Below are positions 11,767 to 20,724 of a DNA stretch of 34,206 nucleotides, in pieces. Origin of the DNA: a virus. The stretch lies in IMG/VR virus record IMGVR_UViG_3300047276_000337, positions 1-34,206 of that record; one strand, given 5' to 3'. Within the stretch, counting starts at the first letter, position 1. Each line of letters opens with the position of its first letter. The notes below the pieces were generated by a model that saw nothing but the letters and a program-made list of their open reading frames with translations, was not told where the DNA came from and did no database searches. The position numbers and the translations under genes were made by a program.

Positions 11767-13172
11767 TTTAATCGACCTGTTTCAGTCAAGCGTTTAATGT
11801 TTTCGTACTTTGTTAAAAAGTCACTTAATTCTGCTTTGCTTGTTGGCAAAATTTTATCTAACTCTTGCTTTTGACGTTTTGGATCGCGTTCATTCTTTTG
11901 TAAGAACATAGCCTCAAAAATCTTTTGATCCGCGTTAGCCGCCCATGCCTGACGGTAAGCCGGTAGGTTAGAGTCACCAAACTGTTGGGCAAACTTCTGA
12001 GCGCCTCTAGCTTCCATATCCAAACGGGTGAGGTCTCCAGCCAATCTGTTTGCCACCGATAGCAAGACTGACGGTGGATAAGTCTCGTCTCCGCTTGCTT
12101 TGGCTACCAAAGACTTGCCAGCGTCCGTAGTCATAGATTGTCCTGAAGCCTGTAAAACAGCCAGTTCTACGTTGGCAATATCTTTACTTAATTGTTTGAA
12201 TCTCTCGTCACCAAAGAATTGTCTAATGTACCGTTCCCGCGCTTCAAGCGGGCCAGTAGTAAACCGGCGGTCTTTTTCAAGTTCTTTAATTCCAGTTAAT
12301 ACCGCGTCTACATTGCGGGTGGCTTTTGGTACGGTTTGTTGGCCTGTAAGTAAATCGGTACGGTATTTCTGACCGGTAGCTAAGTCTGTTGCCTCGCTTG
12401 GCGTTGTGGCGCGGGGGATACCCGGACGGGGTGGCTCGTAAGGCAACGCAAACCCTGCGTCTACTCGACCAGCTTGCCCCATTATTGGAGCTGCTTGGGG
12501 TTGTGCTACTTGTGGTTGTGCTACCGGTCGTTGAACTATCGGAGCAACTTGAGTCTCTGGTTGCGGAACTGGGCTTACGGCTGCGCCAATCGGTGCGGTC
12601 ATGGCCTCTGGCGTGACTCCTTGTCTTGCTTCTGGTCTTGCCATGCCCCTAAAGGCTGGCTGATTTGGAGGAATAGTAGACACTCCAATAGCACCGGCCC
12701 CACCCAAGGTTGATACGCGAGACGCGGTATCCAAACCAGCTAGTAGCCGTTCTTTGGCGTAGTTCCTTAACTGACCGGGATTTTCCGTAGCTAGTTTTAG
12801 GTACGGAGCCATTAAAACGTCAGCCTTTTCCCGTGGGATTCCAAGCATTTTGGCTTGGTTATAGCCGTGTTCTGTGACGTATCCCAATAACTTTTGCGGA
12901 TCAATTGAGTTTGGGTCTTGTTCCGCAGCCACAACCATTGGGTTGTTAATCATTGAGGTCATGCCAGACGTAATTGCGCTTAAACGTCTTTCTTCTAAGC
13001 CCATTTGGGTGGTCTGAGACTCTGCCTTGGCTTTACTAATTAGTTCTGGATACAGCTCCGATAGCTTAGAAAACTCCATAGCCTTGGTAGCGGTTCCCAC
13101 TAGCTCGCCAAGAGTCATGGCCTGTGGGCCTTTTACCCCTAACGAAATTTCAGGTTTGATGTTATTTGCCAT
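11763..13172 (-). CDS. Ejection (internal virion) protein, gp20-like, 469 aa
   Basis: A helical protein with an N-terminal region rich in Met and Ala (MTLGELVGTATKAMEFSKL ... LEERRLSAITSGMTSMINN), a central Pro/Gln/Val-rich linker (about 195-235, QPETQVAPIVQRPVAQPQ) and a helical C-terminus. Size (469 vs 471 aa), order and composition match P22 gp20, though direct sequence similarity cannot be judged by eye. It is likely packaged in the virion and ejected into the host envelope. Confidence 0.65.
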   Translation of the reverse strand: MANNIKPEISLGVKGPQAMTLGELVGTATKAMEFSKLSELYPELISKAKAESQTTQMGLEERRLSAITSGMTSMINNPMVVAAEQDPNSIDPQKLLGYVTEHGYNQAKMLGIPREKADVLMAPYLKLATENPGQLRNYAKERLLAGLDTASRVSTLGGAGAIGVSTIPPNQPAFRGMARPEARQGVTPEAMTAPIGAAVSPVPQPETQVAPIVQRPVAQPQVAQPQAAPIMGQAGRVDAGFALPYEPPRPGIPRATTPSEATDLATGQKYRTDLLTGQQTVPKATRNVDAVLTGIKELEKDRRFTTGPLEARERYIRQFFGDERFKQLSKDIANVELAVLQASGQSMTTDAGKSLVAKASGDETYPPSVLLSVANRLAGDLTRLDMEARGAQKFAQQFGDSNLPAYRQAWAANADQKIFEAMFLQKNERDPKRQKQELDKILPTSKAELSDFLTKYENIKRLTETGRLK

Positions 13173-13181
13173 GATCAGACC

Positions 13182-13928
13182 TTACGCAAATGTTGTAGAT
13201 ACTGCCTGTGGCGCATATGCTTGACTCGGCGCTCCACCTAGACTAACCCCGCCAGCTCCGGGAGTTGCAAACGGATTCTTACCAAGCAGGGCTGACAGTT
13301 GTAAATAGTTTGACGGGCCTTGCATCGCTTGACTGTAAGCATTAGCCTGACCTACAACCCCAGCCGCTTGAGCTGCGCCAGCTCCCGTGGTTAGCCCAGC
13401 CAAGTTTTGACCTAAAGCTTGACCAGATCCAACACCTACGTTAACCGCGCCCTGACCCATACCGGCAATGTTTGCTAGGGTGTTATAAATGTTAGCTCGT
13501 TCTGTTTGGGCTCGGTTAAAAGCGTTACCGTATTCAGTAGACGCTAGTCCCTGACCAAATTCAGTCAACCCGCGCAAGGTGTTACCAGATATAGCTCCCT
13601 GTCCTACGTTGGCAAGCCTTTCGGTAGCCTGTGTCCCGTATTGCATACGAAACGCCATAGACGGGTCAAGATATGGTGCCAGAGCCTGTTGACTTGCAAA
13701 AGATTGGGTTAGGAACGGTTTAAGACCTTCAATGTCTTTTAGTGCCGCGTAACCCTGTTCCCGATATGGCGCAAGATCCTGACGGCCTTGTTCAAACATT
13801 TCCTTTTGAATCATGGCGGCTCGGTCAGCAGACTCCGCTTGGATTCTTGCCGCATCTTTGGCGGCTTTACCGCCCATGTAGCCGCTGACTAAGCTACTAC
13901 CAACTACCGCTGCCGCTACCCATGACAT
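13182..13928 (-). CDS. Ejection protein, gp7-like, 248 aa
   Basis: It begins MSWVAAAVVGSSLVSGYMGGKAAKDAARIQAESAD, a hydrophobic Gly/Ala segment followed by a long helix (EMFEQGRQDLAPYREQGYAAL), a layout I have seen repeatedly in phage DNA-injection proteins. The rest is Ala/Gly/Gln rich (residues 100-200), ending in a flexible Gly/Ser/Pro tail. First of the three ejection genes by position and size (P22 gp7 is 229 aa). The Gly/Ala-rich N-terminus may insert into membranes. Overlaps the cupin-like gene by 13 bases. Confidence 0.7.
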   Translation of the reverse strand: MSWVAAAVVGSSLVSGYMGGKAAKDAARIQAESADRAAMIQKEMFEQGRQDLAPYREQGYAALKDIEGLKPFLTQSFASQQALAPYLDPSMAFRMQYGTQATERLANVGQGAISGNTLRGLTEFGQGLASTEYGNAFNRAQTERANIYNTLANIAGMGQGAVNVGVGSGQALGQNLAGLTTGAGAAQAAGVVGQANAYSQAMQGPSNYLQLSALLGKNPFATPGAGGVSLGGAPSQAYAPQAVSTTFA

Positions 13929-14380
13929 AGTTTTTCTCCATCCAAACTGGTTGTTAAAACTTTAATTCGGTTGTGCGAATCAAACAAGGCCGTCTCATCA
14001 GGTTCGATCAGTTCTGCCTCAATTTCATCCAAATCGGTTTTATCAGTTCGGTGGAACGTGACCCCTACGGAATCACTTACCGCCAGCGTTACCCGCTTGG
14101 TTCCCGCTTTGGATTCAATTATATCGCCAGCCCGCAAAGTAACCATTCCTTTTTCCGACCAAGCAATGATTTCTCCTACCGCGCACATAAAAAAATGGTC
14201 TTGCTTATGCACTTTTCCAACAATCAACGTCCCCGCCGGTCGGGACAACTTACGACAATACATACCGCCTGAAAAGTAGTGTTCCGTTTTCAGGTCGGCT
14301 TGCGGAGCTTTGACCATCTCAGCTTGGAGGCGGTCAATCATCTCCCGCGTTGGTACAAATTGTTCTATGACTTCAGACAT
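13916..14380 (-). CDS. Cupin-fold virion-region protein, 154 aa
   Basis: The core (MYCRKLSRPAGTLIVGKVHKQDHFFMCAVGEIIAWSEKGMVTLRAGDIIESKAGTKRVTLAVSDSVGVTFH) is a beta-helix-like cupin: K-H-K-x-D-H in the first motif and a GD-I...-P/S-A-G-T-K-R in the second. Metal ligands may be the His residues of VHKQDHFF and the later FHRT. This protein type is frequent between tail-neck and ejection genes of podophages; a virion or assembly role is likely by position, enzymatic activity unproven. Confidence 0.6.
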   Translation of the reverse strand: MSEVIEQFVPTREMIDRLQAEMVKAPQADLKTEHYFSGGMYCRKLSRPAGTLIVGKVHKQDHFFMCAVGEIIAWSEKGMVTLRAGDIIESKAGTKRVTLAVSDSVGVTFHRTDKTDLDEIEAELIEPDETALFDSHNRIKVLTTSLDGEKLCHG

Positions 14381-14594
14381 CGTAGTAAGGAACCTTTTTA
14401 ACTTCCCCGTTTACCGTTACGTTAATAAACCCTGTGGGGTTAGCCGGTAAGGTCGCAGATCCAGCCGTAGCCGTGGAGCTGCTGGAAAAGTTCAGCAAGT
14501 TCAAAAAGAATAACTGCCACGCAGGGGTGGGGCGCCCCGCATCGTTGACCAGTTGGGAGGTCGGTATTACTTGATTCTGGGGTAGTTGGGCCAT
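14373..14594 (-). CDS. Small virion-region protein, unknown, 73 aa
   Basis: The product has NDAGRPTPAWQLFFLNLLNFS, a short helix of a type that recurs in phage neck-region hypotheticals (PxPAWxxFFxxL), then a Ser/Ala/Thr-rich linker and a beta-like C-terminus ending VKKVPYYDV. TGATG coupling links it to the gp10-like gene, with an 8-base overlap to the cupin gene. Position suggests a tail-neck or needle-associated protein; function not recognised. Confidence 0.5.
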   Translation of the reverse strand: MAQLPQNQVIPTSQLVNDAGRPTPAWQLFFLNLLNFSSSSTATAGSATLPANPTGFINVTVNGEVKKVPYYDV

Positions 14595-16465
14595 CAGTTA
14601 TCCCCGGCTTCCGCTTTTAGGTTAGCCGACACAATGACCGCCTTGATCGGGTCGGTGATCACCACCTCAAAGATCCTGTCCCGCGCAAACCCAAGCCGTC
14701 TCCACATGGCCCGCGTAAAGTATTGGCCCTGCTTACCTATGGTGACCCAGTTCTCGTTAGACCAAGTAAAGCCACCGTCATCCGACCAGCGGAGCATTGC
14801 CTGTGGGTCTTGACCCTGACCGGTAGGTAGTCCAACTCCCGGTTGGAACTGGATCTGAAGCTCCGCAAAATACTGGCGCTGGAGGTCTGTGGTTATGTGC
14901 GGACACCTTCTGACGCGGCGCACCATCTGCCCGTCATCCGTGTATTGCGATAGAGACAGTCTATACAACTTGCCGTTTTCATAGTCACCAAGTAATACTT
15001 GCTGGTTAAAAAATGCACAGCAGTTACCACGGTGGCGCTCGTACTGGCCTTGGTTATTGGTGTATAGCCACTTATGCCAGAGTCCTGTGGTTACGTCATA
15101 CGCCCACGTTAGGCCGTTGTCTCCAATACTAGGAAAGGTTACAACGTAGGTCTCATGGCCTTCTAGCTGGTACGTCCACGCAATCGCGTCCGATACGTTC
15201 TGGCCTACCAAGGTGTTCTCGACCGCGTGGGTTGAGATCCTCTGAGGTATGTAGCCGTTCATTTGGACGATGGTGGCCTCGCCCCGGTTGTTCTTAGAGA
15301 CGTAGGCAAAAGAATTACCTACCCGCGCACAGGAATAGGCCGCAGCAATACCCTGTTGGGTGGATGACCCTTGAATCCTCTGAAAGGGAAAGGGGACTGA
15401 TCCAACGTCTAGCCACGCCTCGGAGGACATCTCACCCAGTAGGTAGACTTCCCGCCTATCGACAATGATTGCCACTAGGTCATCTGGTGACCCGTCTTTA
15501 GAGGCAAACGACAGGGGGTCGGTAATCGGGGAAAGTAGATCAGACGCAGCCCAGAGCTGACTGTTTGGCTTATTGTAGACAAAGTAGTTATCAGAAATGT
15601 CTACTGTTCCACCGCCCTCAAACGCCCCGTCAGTCGATGGTAAGACCGACCAGTTGATAGCGTATATCGTGGTGCTAGAGACGGTCTGTGAGGCGCTTAC
15701 GGTGTACGTTCCCGCACCCCCTGAGCCAGACACAAAGGCCGTGATAATTGTCCCATCGGTCACCCCTGTGCCTTCAATCGTCTGGCCTATCTTCAGAGTG
15801 CCGCTGGTCACCGCGCTAACGGTCAAAGTTGTGCCTGAAATACTTCCGGTCACAATAGCGGGTGATGCGGTTGAGTTGATTGCGGTCGAGGCTACGGTCT
15901 GGGAGTCGCTAACCGTGTAGGTTCCAACCCCGCCAGATCCCGTCCCTAGTCCCGTAATCACGGTGTTTTGGGCTATGCCCTGACCGAAAATGGCCTGTCC
16001 TACCGCAATAGTTCCGCTTTGGACTGAGGTCACGGTCAGGGTCGTGGTGCTAATTGAGCCGGTAAAAATGGCTGATGACGGGGTGCTAATGAACCATGTG
16101 TAGCGATAGGAATCGTCCACAATGTAGACGTTTACCCCGTTATCCACAATGCCTACCTGACCGGTCGAGGTGTTCATCTGACCAATCATTACCGGGGTCA
16201 GGTTGCTCTCTAATGCGTAGACAAAATCACCGCAAACCGCGACTACCTGAGTCCCACCGGACAGGGTTCTGATCCCCCGCACTTCCTCCTGATTGGGAAA
16301 AATAGCCACGGTCTCAAGACCCGGAGTTGGGTAGAGGGCTACGATACCGCGTTCGCCTTGAGCCTTGGTCGGGTCTATCTCAGGGTAGAAGTTAATGCAC
16401 TCTTGAGCGTCCTGAGTGATAGAAGGCGCTTCGTAGGCAGCTCCTACGAATCCAAAGTCAGGCAT
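14594..16465 (-). CDS. P22 gp10-like packaged-DNA stabilization (tail hub) protein with two inserted modules, 623 aa
   Basis: I chose ATG at 16465: it overlaps the upstream TAA (TAATG) and has GGAGG nine bases before it; an upstream in-frame start would add nine residues. The body ([22 protein letters not shown] ... [23 protein letters not shown] ... [20 protein letters not shown] ... GLWHKW) resembles the P22 gp10 family of plug proteins that seal the portal after packaging. Residues about 134-267 are two tandem copies of a Thr/Ser/Gly-rich module not expected in gp10 (P22 protein 472 aa), placed between [12 protein letters not shown] and [15 protein letters not shown], probably a surface loop. 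Confidence 0.8.
   Translation of the reverse strand: MPDFGFVGAAYEAPSITQDAQECINFYPEIDPTKAQGERGIVALYPTPGLETVAIFPNQEEVRGIRTLSGGTQVVAVCGDFVYALESNLTPVMIGQMNTSTGQVGIVDNGVNVYIVDDSYRYTWFISTPSSAIFTGSISTTTLTVTSVQSGTIAVGQAIFGQGIAQNTVITGLGTGSGGVGTYTVSDSQTVASTAINSTASPAIVTGSISGTTLTVSAVTSGTLKIGQTIEGTGVTDGTIITAFVSGSGGAGTYTVSASQTVSSTTIYAINWSVLPSTDGAFEGGGTVDISDNYFVYNKPNSQLWAASDLLSPITDPLSFASKDGSPDDLVAIIVDRREVYLLGEMSSEAWLDVGSVPFPFQRIQGSSTQQGIAAAYSCARVGNSFAYVSKNNRGEATIVQMNGYIPQRISTHAVENTLVGQNVSDAIAWTYQLEGHETYVVTFPSIGDNGLTWAYDVTTGLWHKWLYTNNQGQYERHRGNCCAFFNQQVLLGDYENGKLYRLSLSQYTDDGQMVRRVRRCPHITTDLQRQYFAELQIQFQPGVGLPTGQGQDPQAMLRWSDDGGFTWSNENWVTIGKQGQYFTRAMWRRLGFARDRIFEVVITDPIKAVIVSANLKAEAGDN
15665..15853 (-). repeat. 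Beta module, second copy in the gp10-like protein
   Basis: Encodes about 63 residues with the pattern [15 protein letters not shown]...G[28 protein letters not shown]...SSTTI. Related at protein level to the copies at 15878-16066 and 16999-17199 but clearly diverged in DNA. Confidence 0.75.
15878..16066 (-). repeat. Beta module, first copy in the gp10-like protein
   Basis: Encodes about 63 residues starting [18 protein letters not shown] and ending [15 protein letters not shown], in tandem with the copy at 15665-15853 (separated by about eight residues). Confidence 0.75.
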
Positions 16466-17433
16466 TACTGAAAGCCTCCGGTCAGAATCCAACCGGCATC
16501 CGCACGTTTACCGACCACCAGTACGTCATCGTACCTAGCGGACTGCATGGGCTTCATGTTGGTTCGCTTGATCGTGGCCTTGGCCTGAGAAGCAAGCCCG
16601 TTGATCATGGCTACCTGCTGGGGGTTGGACTTGCCGTACATGGGCATAAGCCTCTCAGCCAAGCACCACCGCAGACACATTAGATAGCCCTGTGGGATCA
16701 CAATCGTGTCGTTGATCGAATTAAACCGCTGGAATACGGTGTCGCAGAATATGTGCATCTCGCCCTGAGACGGATTAGGCCAGAAGTAGAACGTACCCAT
16801 GACCTCGGAGGGCTGGTAGTACAGGGCTTTAGGCCACGGGCCGTTCTGAGTCTTTAGTCCAATCAGCTCGTAGTTTTCTAGGTTCAAAATAGCTACTGGG
16901 TAGTCAAGACCACCGTTAACAATGGGCTGACCGTTAGAGTTAGTGTTTACTCGCACAAAGGCTGAGTTAACCGACAGGGGGCGCTCGTAGTACGCGGTTA
17001 TCGTGGTTGAGGCTACGGTTTGGGTGTTGTTTACCGTGTACGTCCCGGCGTAGTTGACGTTACCGCCAGCTCCGGTTCCAAACCCTGTGATCTTGGTTCC
17101 CGCAGTAATACCAGAGCCTGAGATAACCATCCCAAGAGCTATACCGCCCTCGGCTATCGCGCTTACCGTCAGGGTGTTGCCTGATATGGAGCCTGTAAAG
17201 GTTGAGTTCACCTGACCGGTCGGGCCAATCGTGTACTGGGTCTGTCCCGCAGTCAGGGTGAAGATGATCTCGGTCTTGTAGTAGACCATCATCTGCTCGT
17301 TTGACCATTGGTCAATCATGTCGTTTAGCATATCGAAAGCGTCTTGAGCTTCCGCAGGGGCTGGGGTCTCGCCAGCGGCTAGAGCGCCAATGTCTTTCAT
17401 GGCGCGACTAATAATGTCTATGGGCTGGGTCAT
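16465..17433 (-). CDS. P22 gp4-like tail accessory (head-tail adaptor) protein with inserted module, 322 aa
   Basis: The N-terminal segment ([39 protein letters not shown]) and the later parts ([38 protein letters not shown]) match the gp4-type adaptor that lines up below the portal in P22-like phages. Between [10 protein letters not shown] and [13 protein letters not shown] is an insertion of about 67 residues (79-145) of the same Thr/Ser/Gly module found twice in the gp10-like neighbour. That helps explain why it is larger than P22 gp4 (166 aa). Overlaps the next genes by 1 base (gp10-like) and 4 bases (17430-17433). Confidence 0.75.
   Translation of the reverse strand: MTQPIDIISRAMKDIGALAAGETPAPAEAQDAFDMLNDMIDQWSNEQMMVYYKTEIIFTLTAGQTQYTIGPTGQVNSTFTGSISGNTLTVSAIAEGGIALGMVISGSGITAGTKITGFGTGAGGNVNYAGTYTVNNTQTVASTTITAYYERPLSVNSAFVRVNTNSNGQPIVNGGLDYPVAILNLENYELIGLKTQNGPWPKALYYQPSEVMGTFYFWPNPSQGEMHIFCDTVFQRFNSINDTIVIPQGYLMCLRWCLAERLMPMYGKSNPQQVAMINGLASQAKATIKRTNMKPMQSARYDDVLVVGKRADAGWILTGGFQ
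16999..17199 (-). repeat. Beta module in the gp4-like protein
   Basis: Encodes about 67 residues starting [19 protein letters not shown] and ending TVASTTI, with a six-residue insertion (NVNYAG) before the GTYTV motif relative to the gp10 copies. Confidence 0.75.
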
Positions 17434-17747
17434 AACTTCACCTTAAATGTTTCCACCTTCCAAGGTGGGTCAATACTTTCAGTATTGTCTAGTGCCTTCA
17501 GTTGTTCGGCAAGTCTGTCTTTAATGAGGTGTCGTTCACCTTCTTGAGCGTCTAAATCTAGCCAATGCGAGACCTGATGCTCAGTCAAATTATCGGCTAT
17601 TTGGTACGGTTTACGAAACTTCCAGTAGCCCTCAGTAGCTACCTTTTTATCGTTTTCTAAAGCCTCGCAATGGTATTTCACTTGGCAAACTAAGCCGTTA
17701 TCAACCCGCAGCTCTGTTACCTTCCAATTAAAGGCAATCGCGCTCAT
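17430..17747 (-). CDS. Small phage protein, DUF7936-like, 105 aa
   Basis: A compact alpha/beta protein: [25 protein letters not shown] at the start, then [30 protein letters not shown] and a C-terminal [12 protein letters not shown]. The layout W-x-V-x-x-L...D-N-G-x-V ... LTEEQVxxW is a widespread phage hypothetical family (DUF7936 in my memory). It overlaps both neighbours by 4 bases and lies between the tail-fibre-region gene and the gp4-like adaptor, suggesting a virion or assembly role. Confidence 0.6.
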   Translation of the reverse strand: MSAIAFNWKVTELRVDNGLVCQVKYHCEALENDKKVATEGYWKFRKPYQIADNLTEHQVSHWLDLDAQEGERHLIKDRLAEQLKALDNTESIDPPWKVETFKVKL

Positions 17748-18268
17748 GTCTGGGGCCAGTTTTGGGCGTTAACCACCGCAATTAAAGCCTCGACAGACGC
17801 AGCTCCAGCAATCGCAGTCTCAAGCCGGTCGCACTCGGCAACTACGTCAGCTCGATAGGTCTGGGTTTCGGCAGGGATGTCTACGTTGCGCTCTACCTTA
17901 CGGATCACCATCCAATCGGATGCCGCAAGCAGGGAGCCCGCAGTCTGCTTGGTTTGTGCAATCCATTGGGACTTTAGCCCCTTGGTGACCAAACGCTCTG
18001 TCGAATCCACCATCGCTGGCTCACCGTTGACCACGCCCAAGACCTGAACGTACATTGGGTTGCCCTGCTGATCTACTTCCTCACGGTCATTTAAGAGTTT
18101 AGGATTGCCTACGCCCCAGTAAAACCTCTGGTCATACTGCTCTGGGTCTGCTACCTCTACCACGCCTAACTGCTCACGCAAAGCAGGGTCTCTAAGGTGC
18201 GGGTAGCGTATGCTATCGATGACTTGCTCGGTGTCGATTGAAATTGGGTTGCCATTAAATAGAAACAT
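17744..18268 (-). CDS. Putative tail-fibre assembly/attachment protein, 174 aa
   Basis: The second half (LKSQWIAQTKQTAGSLLAASDWMVIRKVERNVDIPAETQTYRADVVAECDRLE ... AVVNAQNWPQ) has the A-x-x-LL-x-x-SDW-x-x-I/V-R...Y-R-A-x-V pattern typical of phage tail-fibre assembly and DUF4376-like proteins. It follows directly after the adhesin gene, the usual place for a fibre chaperone. The N-terminal part (FNGNPISIDTEQVID) is of unknown fold. Ends in an ATGA overlap with the next gene. Confidence 0.6.
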   Translation of the reverse strand: MFLFNGNPISIDTEQVIDSIRYPHLRDPALREQLGVVEVADPEQYDQRFYWGVGNPKLLNDREEVDQQGNPMYVQVLGVVNGEPAMVDSTERLVTKGLKSQWIAQTKQTAGSLLAASDWMVIRKVERNVDIPAETQTYRADVVAECDRLETAIAGAASVEALIAVVNAQNWPQT

Positions 18269-18270
18269 AG

Positions 18271-20724
18271 TTACCTCGCGAGAGAATACTTAAAGGGATT
18301 AGAAGCCAGACTCATGTATATGTAAGTCCCGCCAGAAGCGTTTACAGAAGCGTCTATTGAGCGAAGTTTGAATCCATTAGATAAAAGGTCTGTCAAGTCT
18401 GTCGTGCCTTCTGCATCAGAAAGATTAGGGTATAGCGGGTCGTTGTCCACATTGTAGCCCTCACGTTGGAAGTCAAAAATAGTCCAGTTGCTAGTTGTAT
18501 CTGTGCGTTTAACAAGTAAGAAAGCGGGGCGGTGATTTGTAAACACAAAAGGCCCATCCGCAGAACCATTGCCCGTGTAACTACCAAAGGCACTATAACC
18601 AGCCACGGCTGCAAAGCAGTAGGCAACGAATCTATCTGTATTTTCGTTTACGTTTTGGTTGTTTGAACTACCGTTAGCAAGGGTAAATACAGAACTTGTT
18701 GGGGATGTTCCAATTCCTCCACCACCCAAAGCGGTTATGTCCGAAACACCACCTGTTGTAAAAAATAAGTTTCTATTTGCCGCTAATGATTGATGCCAAA
18801 TAAACCAGTTAGCATTTGAGCCGTTTACATCTCGGTCTTTCAAAATAATCATAGCAGGTGTTACGCCAAGACCGTGACCAACTGTGGCATTGCTTACGCC
18901 GTTACCAGTCCAAGTAACAATCGAGAACCCGCTAGTAGTGTTTGCGCTGACTGTGCTGGTAATAGTGCCAGCCGTGTTAGAGGAGCCAGCACCGTTGGCT
19001 TTCCAGTTCCATGCTACGTAAGTTGCTGATGATTGATTCAGACCAACATCGCTTCCAAGGGTAAACCCATCAGATGCAAACGCAGTAAGTTGGGTTGTTA
19101 GAGTTGCTTCTCCATCAGTATTATTTGACACCAAAGAATTAGTAGCACCACGAATTACATCATAAAGACGGTTTGAATAGGCAACGCTTCTTCCTTTTGC
19201 CCAAACAAAATCAGGCTGAAACCCAACACCACTCACCGTTTGCGTGCCGCCATTACCTGTATACAACACAGCATTAAAGTAATCATTCGCCTGTGTCGTG
19301 CTAGTTGCACCTATGGTAGGCGTAGGAAGATTCTGTGTGCAGAGTGCTTTATGACCGCTGGGGGCGGTGTAGGCGAATGGGCGTTGACCGCAATTTAGAG
19401 TCCAAGTATATGAAGTTGAGTTCTGCCCATCCCCAACGGCAGGAGTGTAATTCCCGCTTATACCAGAGTATGCGACACCTTGACTTACGCCATTTTTGTA
19501 AAACGTAATAGTTCCCGCGTCAAGGTTAAGTGCAACTCCAATTATATCGCCAGCGGTGTAGGTTGCACCGTAAGCCGTTGTACCGCTTCCGGAAAAGACT
19601 TGATATCCAGACGATTTGTTTCCAGTATTTTGGGCATATAAGATGCCGGTTTGTATATTTGAGCCAAGCGGACTATTTAGATCAACCACTCCAGTGCTTG
19701 CGTAAGTACCACCAGCGGAAGATAGCGTTACTTCCCAATACCACTTTCCAGTAGTAACCGCAATTGTTCCAAATGACGCTAGTCCATAAGTTGAGCCACC
19801 GTCTGTACTTTCAAGGTTTCCATTTGATCTCGTAACAGTTCCGTTGACTAATGTGTATTGCCCTATGCTATTCCAAGTACAGTAATTTCCCCGCACCTCA
19901 CCACCAACACCAGTATCGGTTCCGTAGGATGTAGGTACATCTACTAAGGAGTCATTACCAGCACCAGCGGTTACAGAGAAGTTATTAGGTGTCCAGTTGT
20001 TACCGTTACCTGAACTGTCCTTGCCTAGCGTTGTGCTAGTAGTGCCTGAGTTGTCAGCAAACTTGAGGTAGAACCCGTTAGTGCCGTATGTGCCTGAGTA
20101 GGCTTTAGGCTCCCATACGCCTGTAGATGTGTTGGTCTGACCGAATGAGGATGGTGTTAGGGCTTGACCGTCAATAAAATAAACCTCGGTCATATAACCA
20201 TCAAAGTTTACACTCTGAATAATATCTCGCCCTAATGAGTGTAATACGTTATTATTTATTACAAGGTCAGAGTTTTGGGTTGGGTCAGTACTTGTTGAAA
20301 AGACAGTAATCTGTGAGCCGTTTACATACAATTTAACTCTGTCAGCACCAGTTGCTTGTGTAGTATCTAAAGCACAGACTATATGAAGCCACCCACCAAC
20401 ATCTCTGAATACCTGTGTTGTTGTTCGATAGGTTGAAGTCCATTGTTGAAATCCTAAAGTATCCGCAACACCATTAGAACCAAAGGTCAAAACATTGAAA
20501 CCCGCATTAGACCCAGAATTAGAAACTCCAAATAAATTAGTATAGTTTGTTCCTAATTTGCTTCTCTTAACCCATCCCGACCAAGTCCAAGTCTTGCGGT
20601 TTCCAGAAGATGCCGGTGTTCTAGTTAAATAAGCCGTGTCTGCGCTATTGAACCTGAGTGAGCGTTCAATCTGATAGCCGCCGCCCCCACTAGTGGAAGA
20701 ACCAAACCCTACTGGCAATATCAT
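18271..20724 (-). CDS. Tail adhesin with LamG-like and SPRY-like domains, 817 aa
   Basis: Residues about 20-205 look like a concanavalin/LamG fold (SLRFNSADTAYLTRTPAS ... WTWSGWVKRS ... WLHIVCALDTTQA ... VKLYVNGSQI ... DGYMTEVYFIDGQALT). About 285-470 resembles a SPRY/B30.2 domain (GKWYWEVTLSS ... GDIIGVALNLDAGTITFYKNG). The remainder contains repeated strands around GFQPDFVWAKGR, GLGVTPAMIILKDRD and HRPAFLLVKRTD, similar to a domain found in many environmental phage tail proteins (DUF7483 from memory). A receptor-binding or sugar-binding protein is likely. Overlaps the upstream fibre gene by ATGA. Confidence 0.75.
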   Translation of the reverse strand: MILPVGFGSSTSGGGGYQIERSLRFNSADTAYLTRTPASSGNRKTWTWSGWVKRSKLGTNYTNLFGVSNSGSNAGFNVLTFGSNGVADTLGFQQWTSTYRTTTQVFRDVGGWLHIVCALDTTQATGADRVKLYVNGSQITVFSTSTDPTQNSDLVINNNVLHSLGRDIIQSVNFDGYMTEVYFIDGQALTPSSFGQTNTSTGVWEPKAYSGTYGTNGFYLKFADNSGTTSTTLGKDSSGNGNNWTPNNFSVTAGAGNDSLVDVPTSYGTDTGVGGEVRGNYCTWNSIGQYTLVNGTVTRSNGNLESTDGGSTYGLASFGTIAVTTGKWYWEVTLSSAGGTYASTGVVDLNSPLGSNIQTGILYAQNTGNKSSGYQVFSGSGTTAYGATYTAGDIIGVALNLDAGTITFYKNGVSQGVAYSGISGNYTPAVGDGQNSTSYTWTLNCGQRPFAYTAPSGHKALCTQNLPTPTIGATSTTQANDYFNAVLYTGNGGTQTVSGVGFQPDFVWAKGRSVAYSNRLYDVIRGATNSLVSNNTDGEATLTTQLTAFASDGFTLGSDVGLNQSSATYVAWNWKANGAGSSNTAGTITSTVSANTTSGFSIVTWTGNGVSNATVGHGLGVTPAMIILKDRDVNGSNANWFIWHQSLAANRNLFFTTGGVSDITALGGGGIGTSPTSSVFTLANGSSNNQNVNENTDRFVAYCFAAVAGYSAFGSYTGNGSADGPFVFTNHRPAFLLVKRTDTTSNWTIFDFQREGYNVDNDPLYPNLSDAEGTTDLTDLLSNGFKLRSIDASVNASGGTYIYMSLASNPFKYSLAR

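Noticed and set aside
15665-17199. A diversity-generating retroelement explaining the repeated tail modules
   Set aside because: No reverse transcriptase gene is present, and the copies are diverged throughout and not limited to adenine positions.
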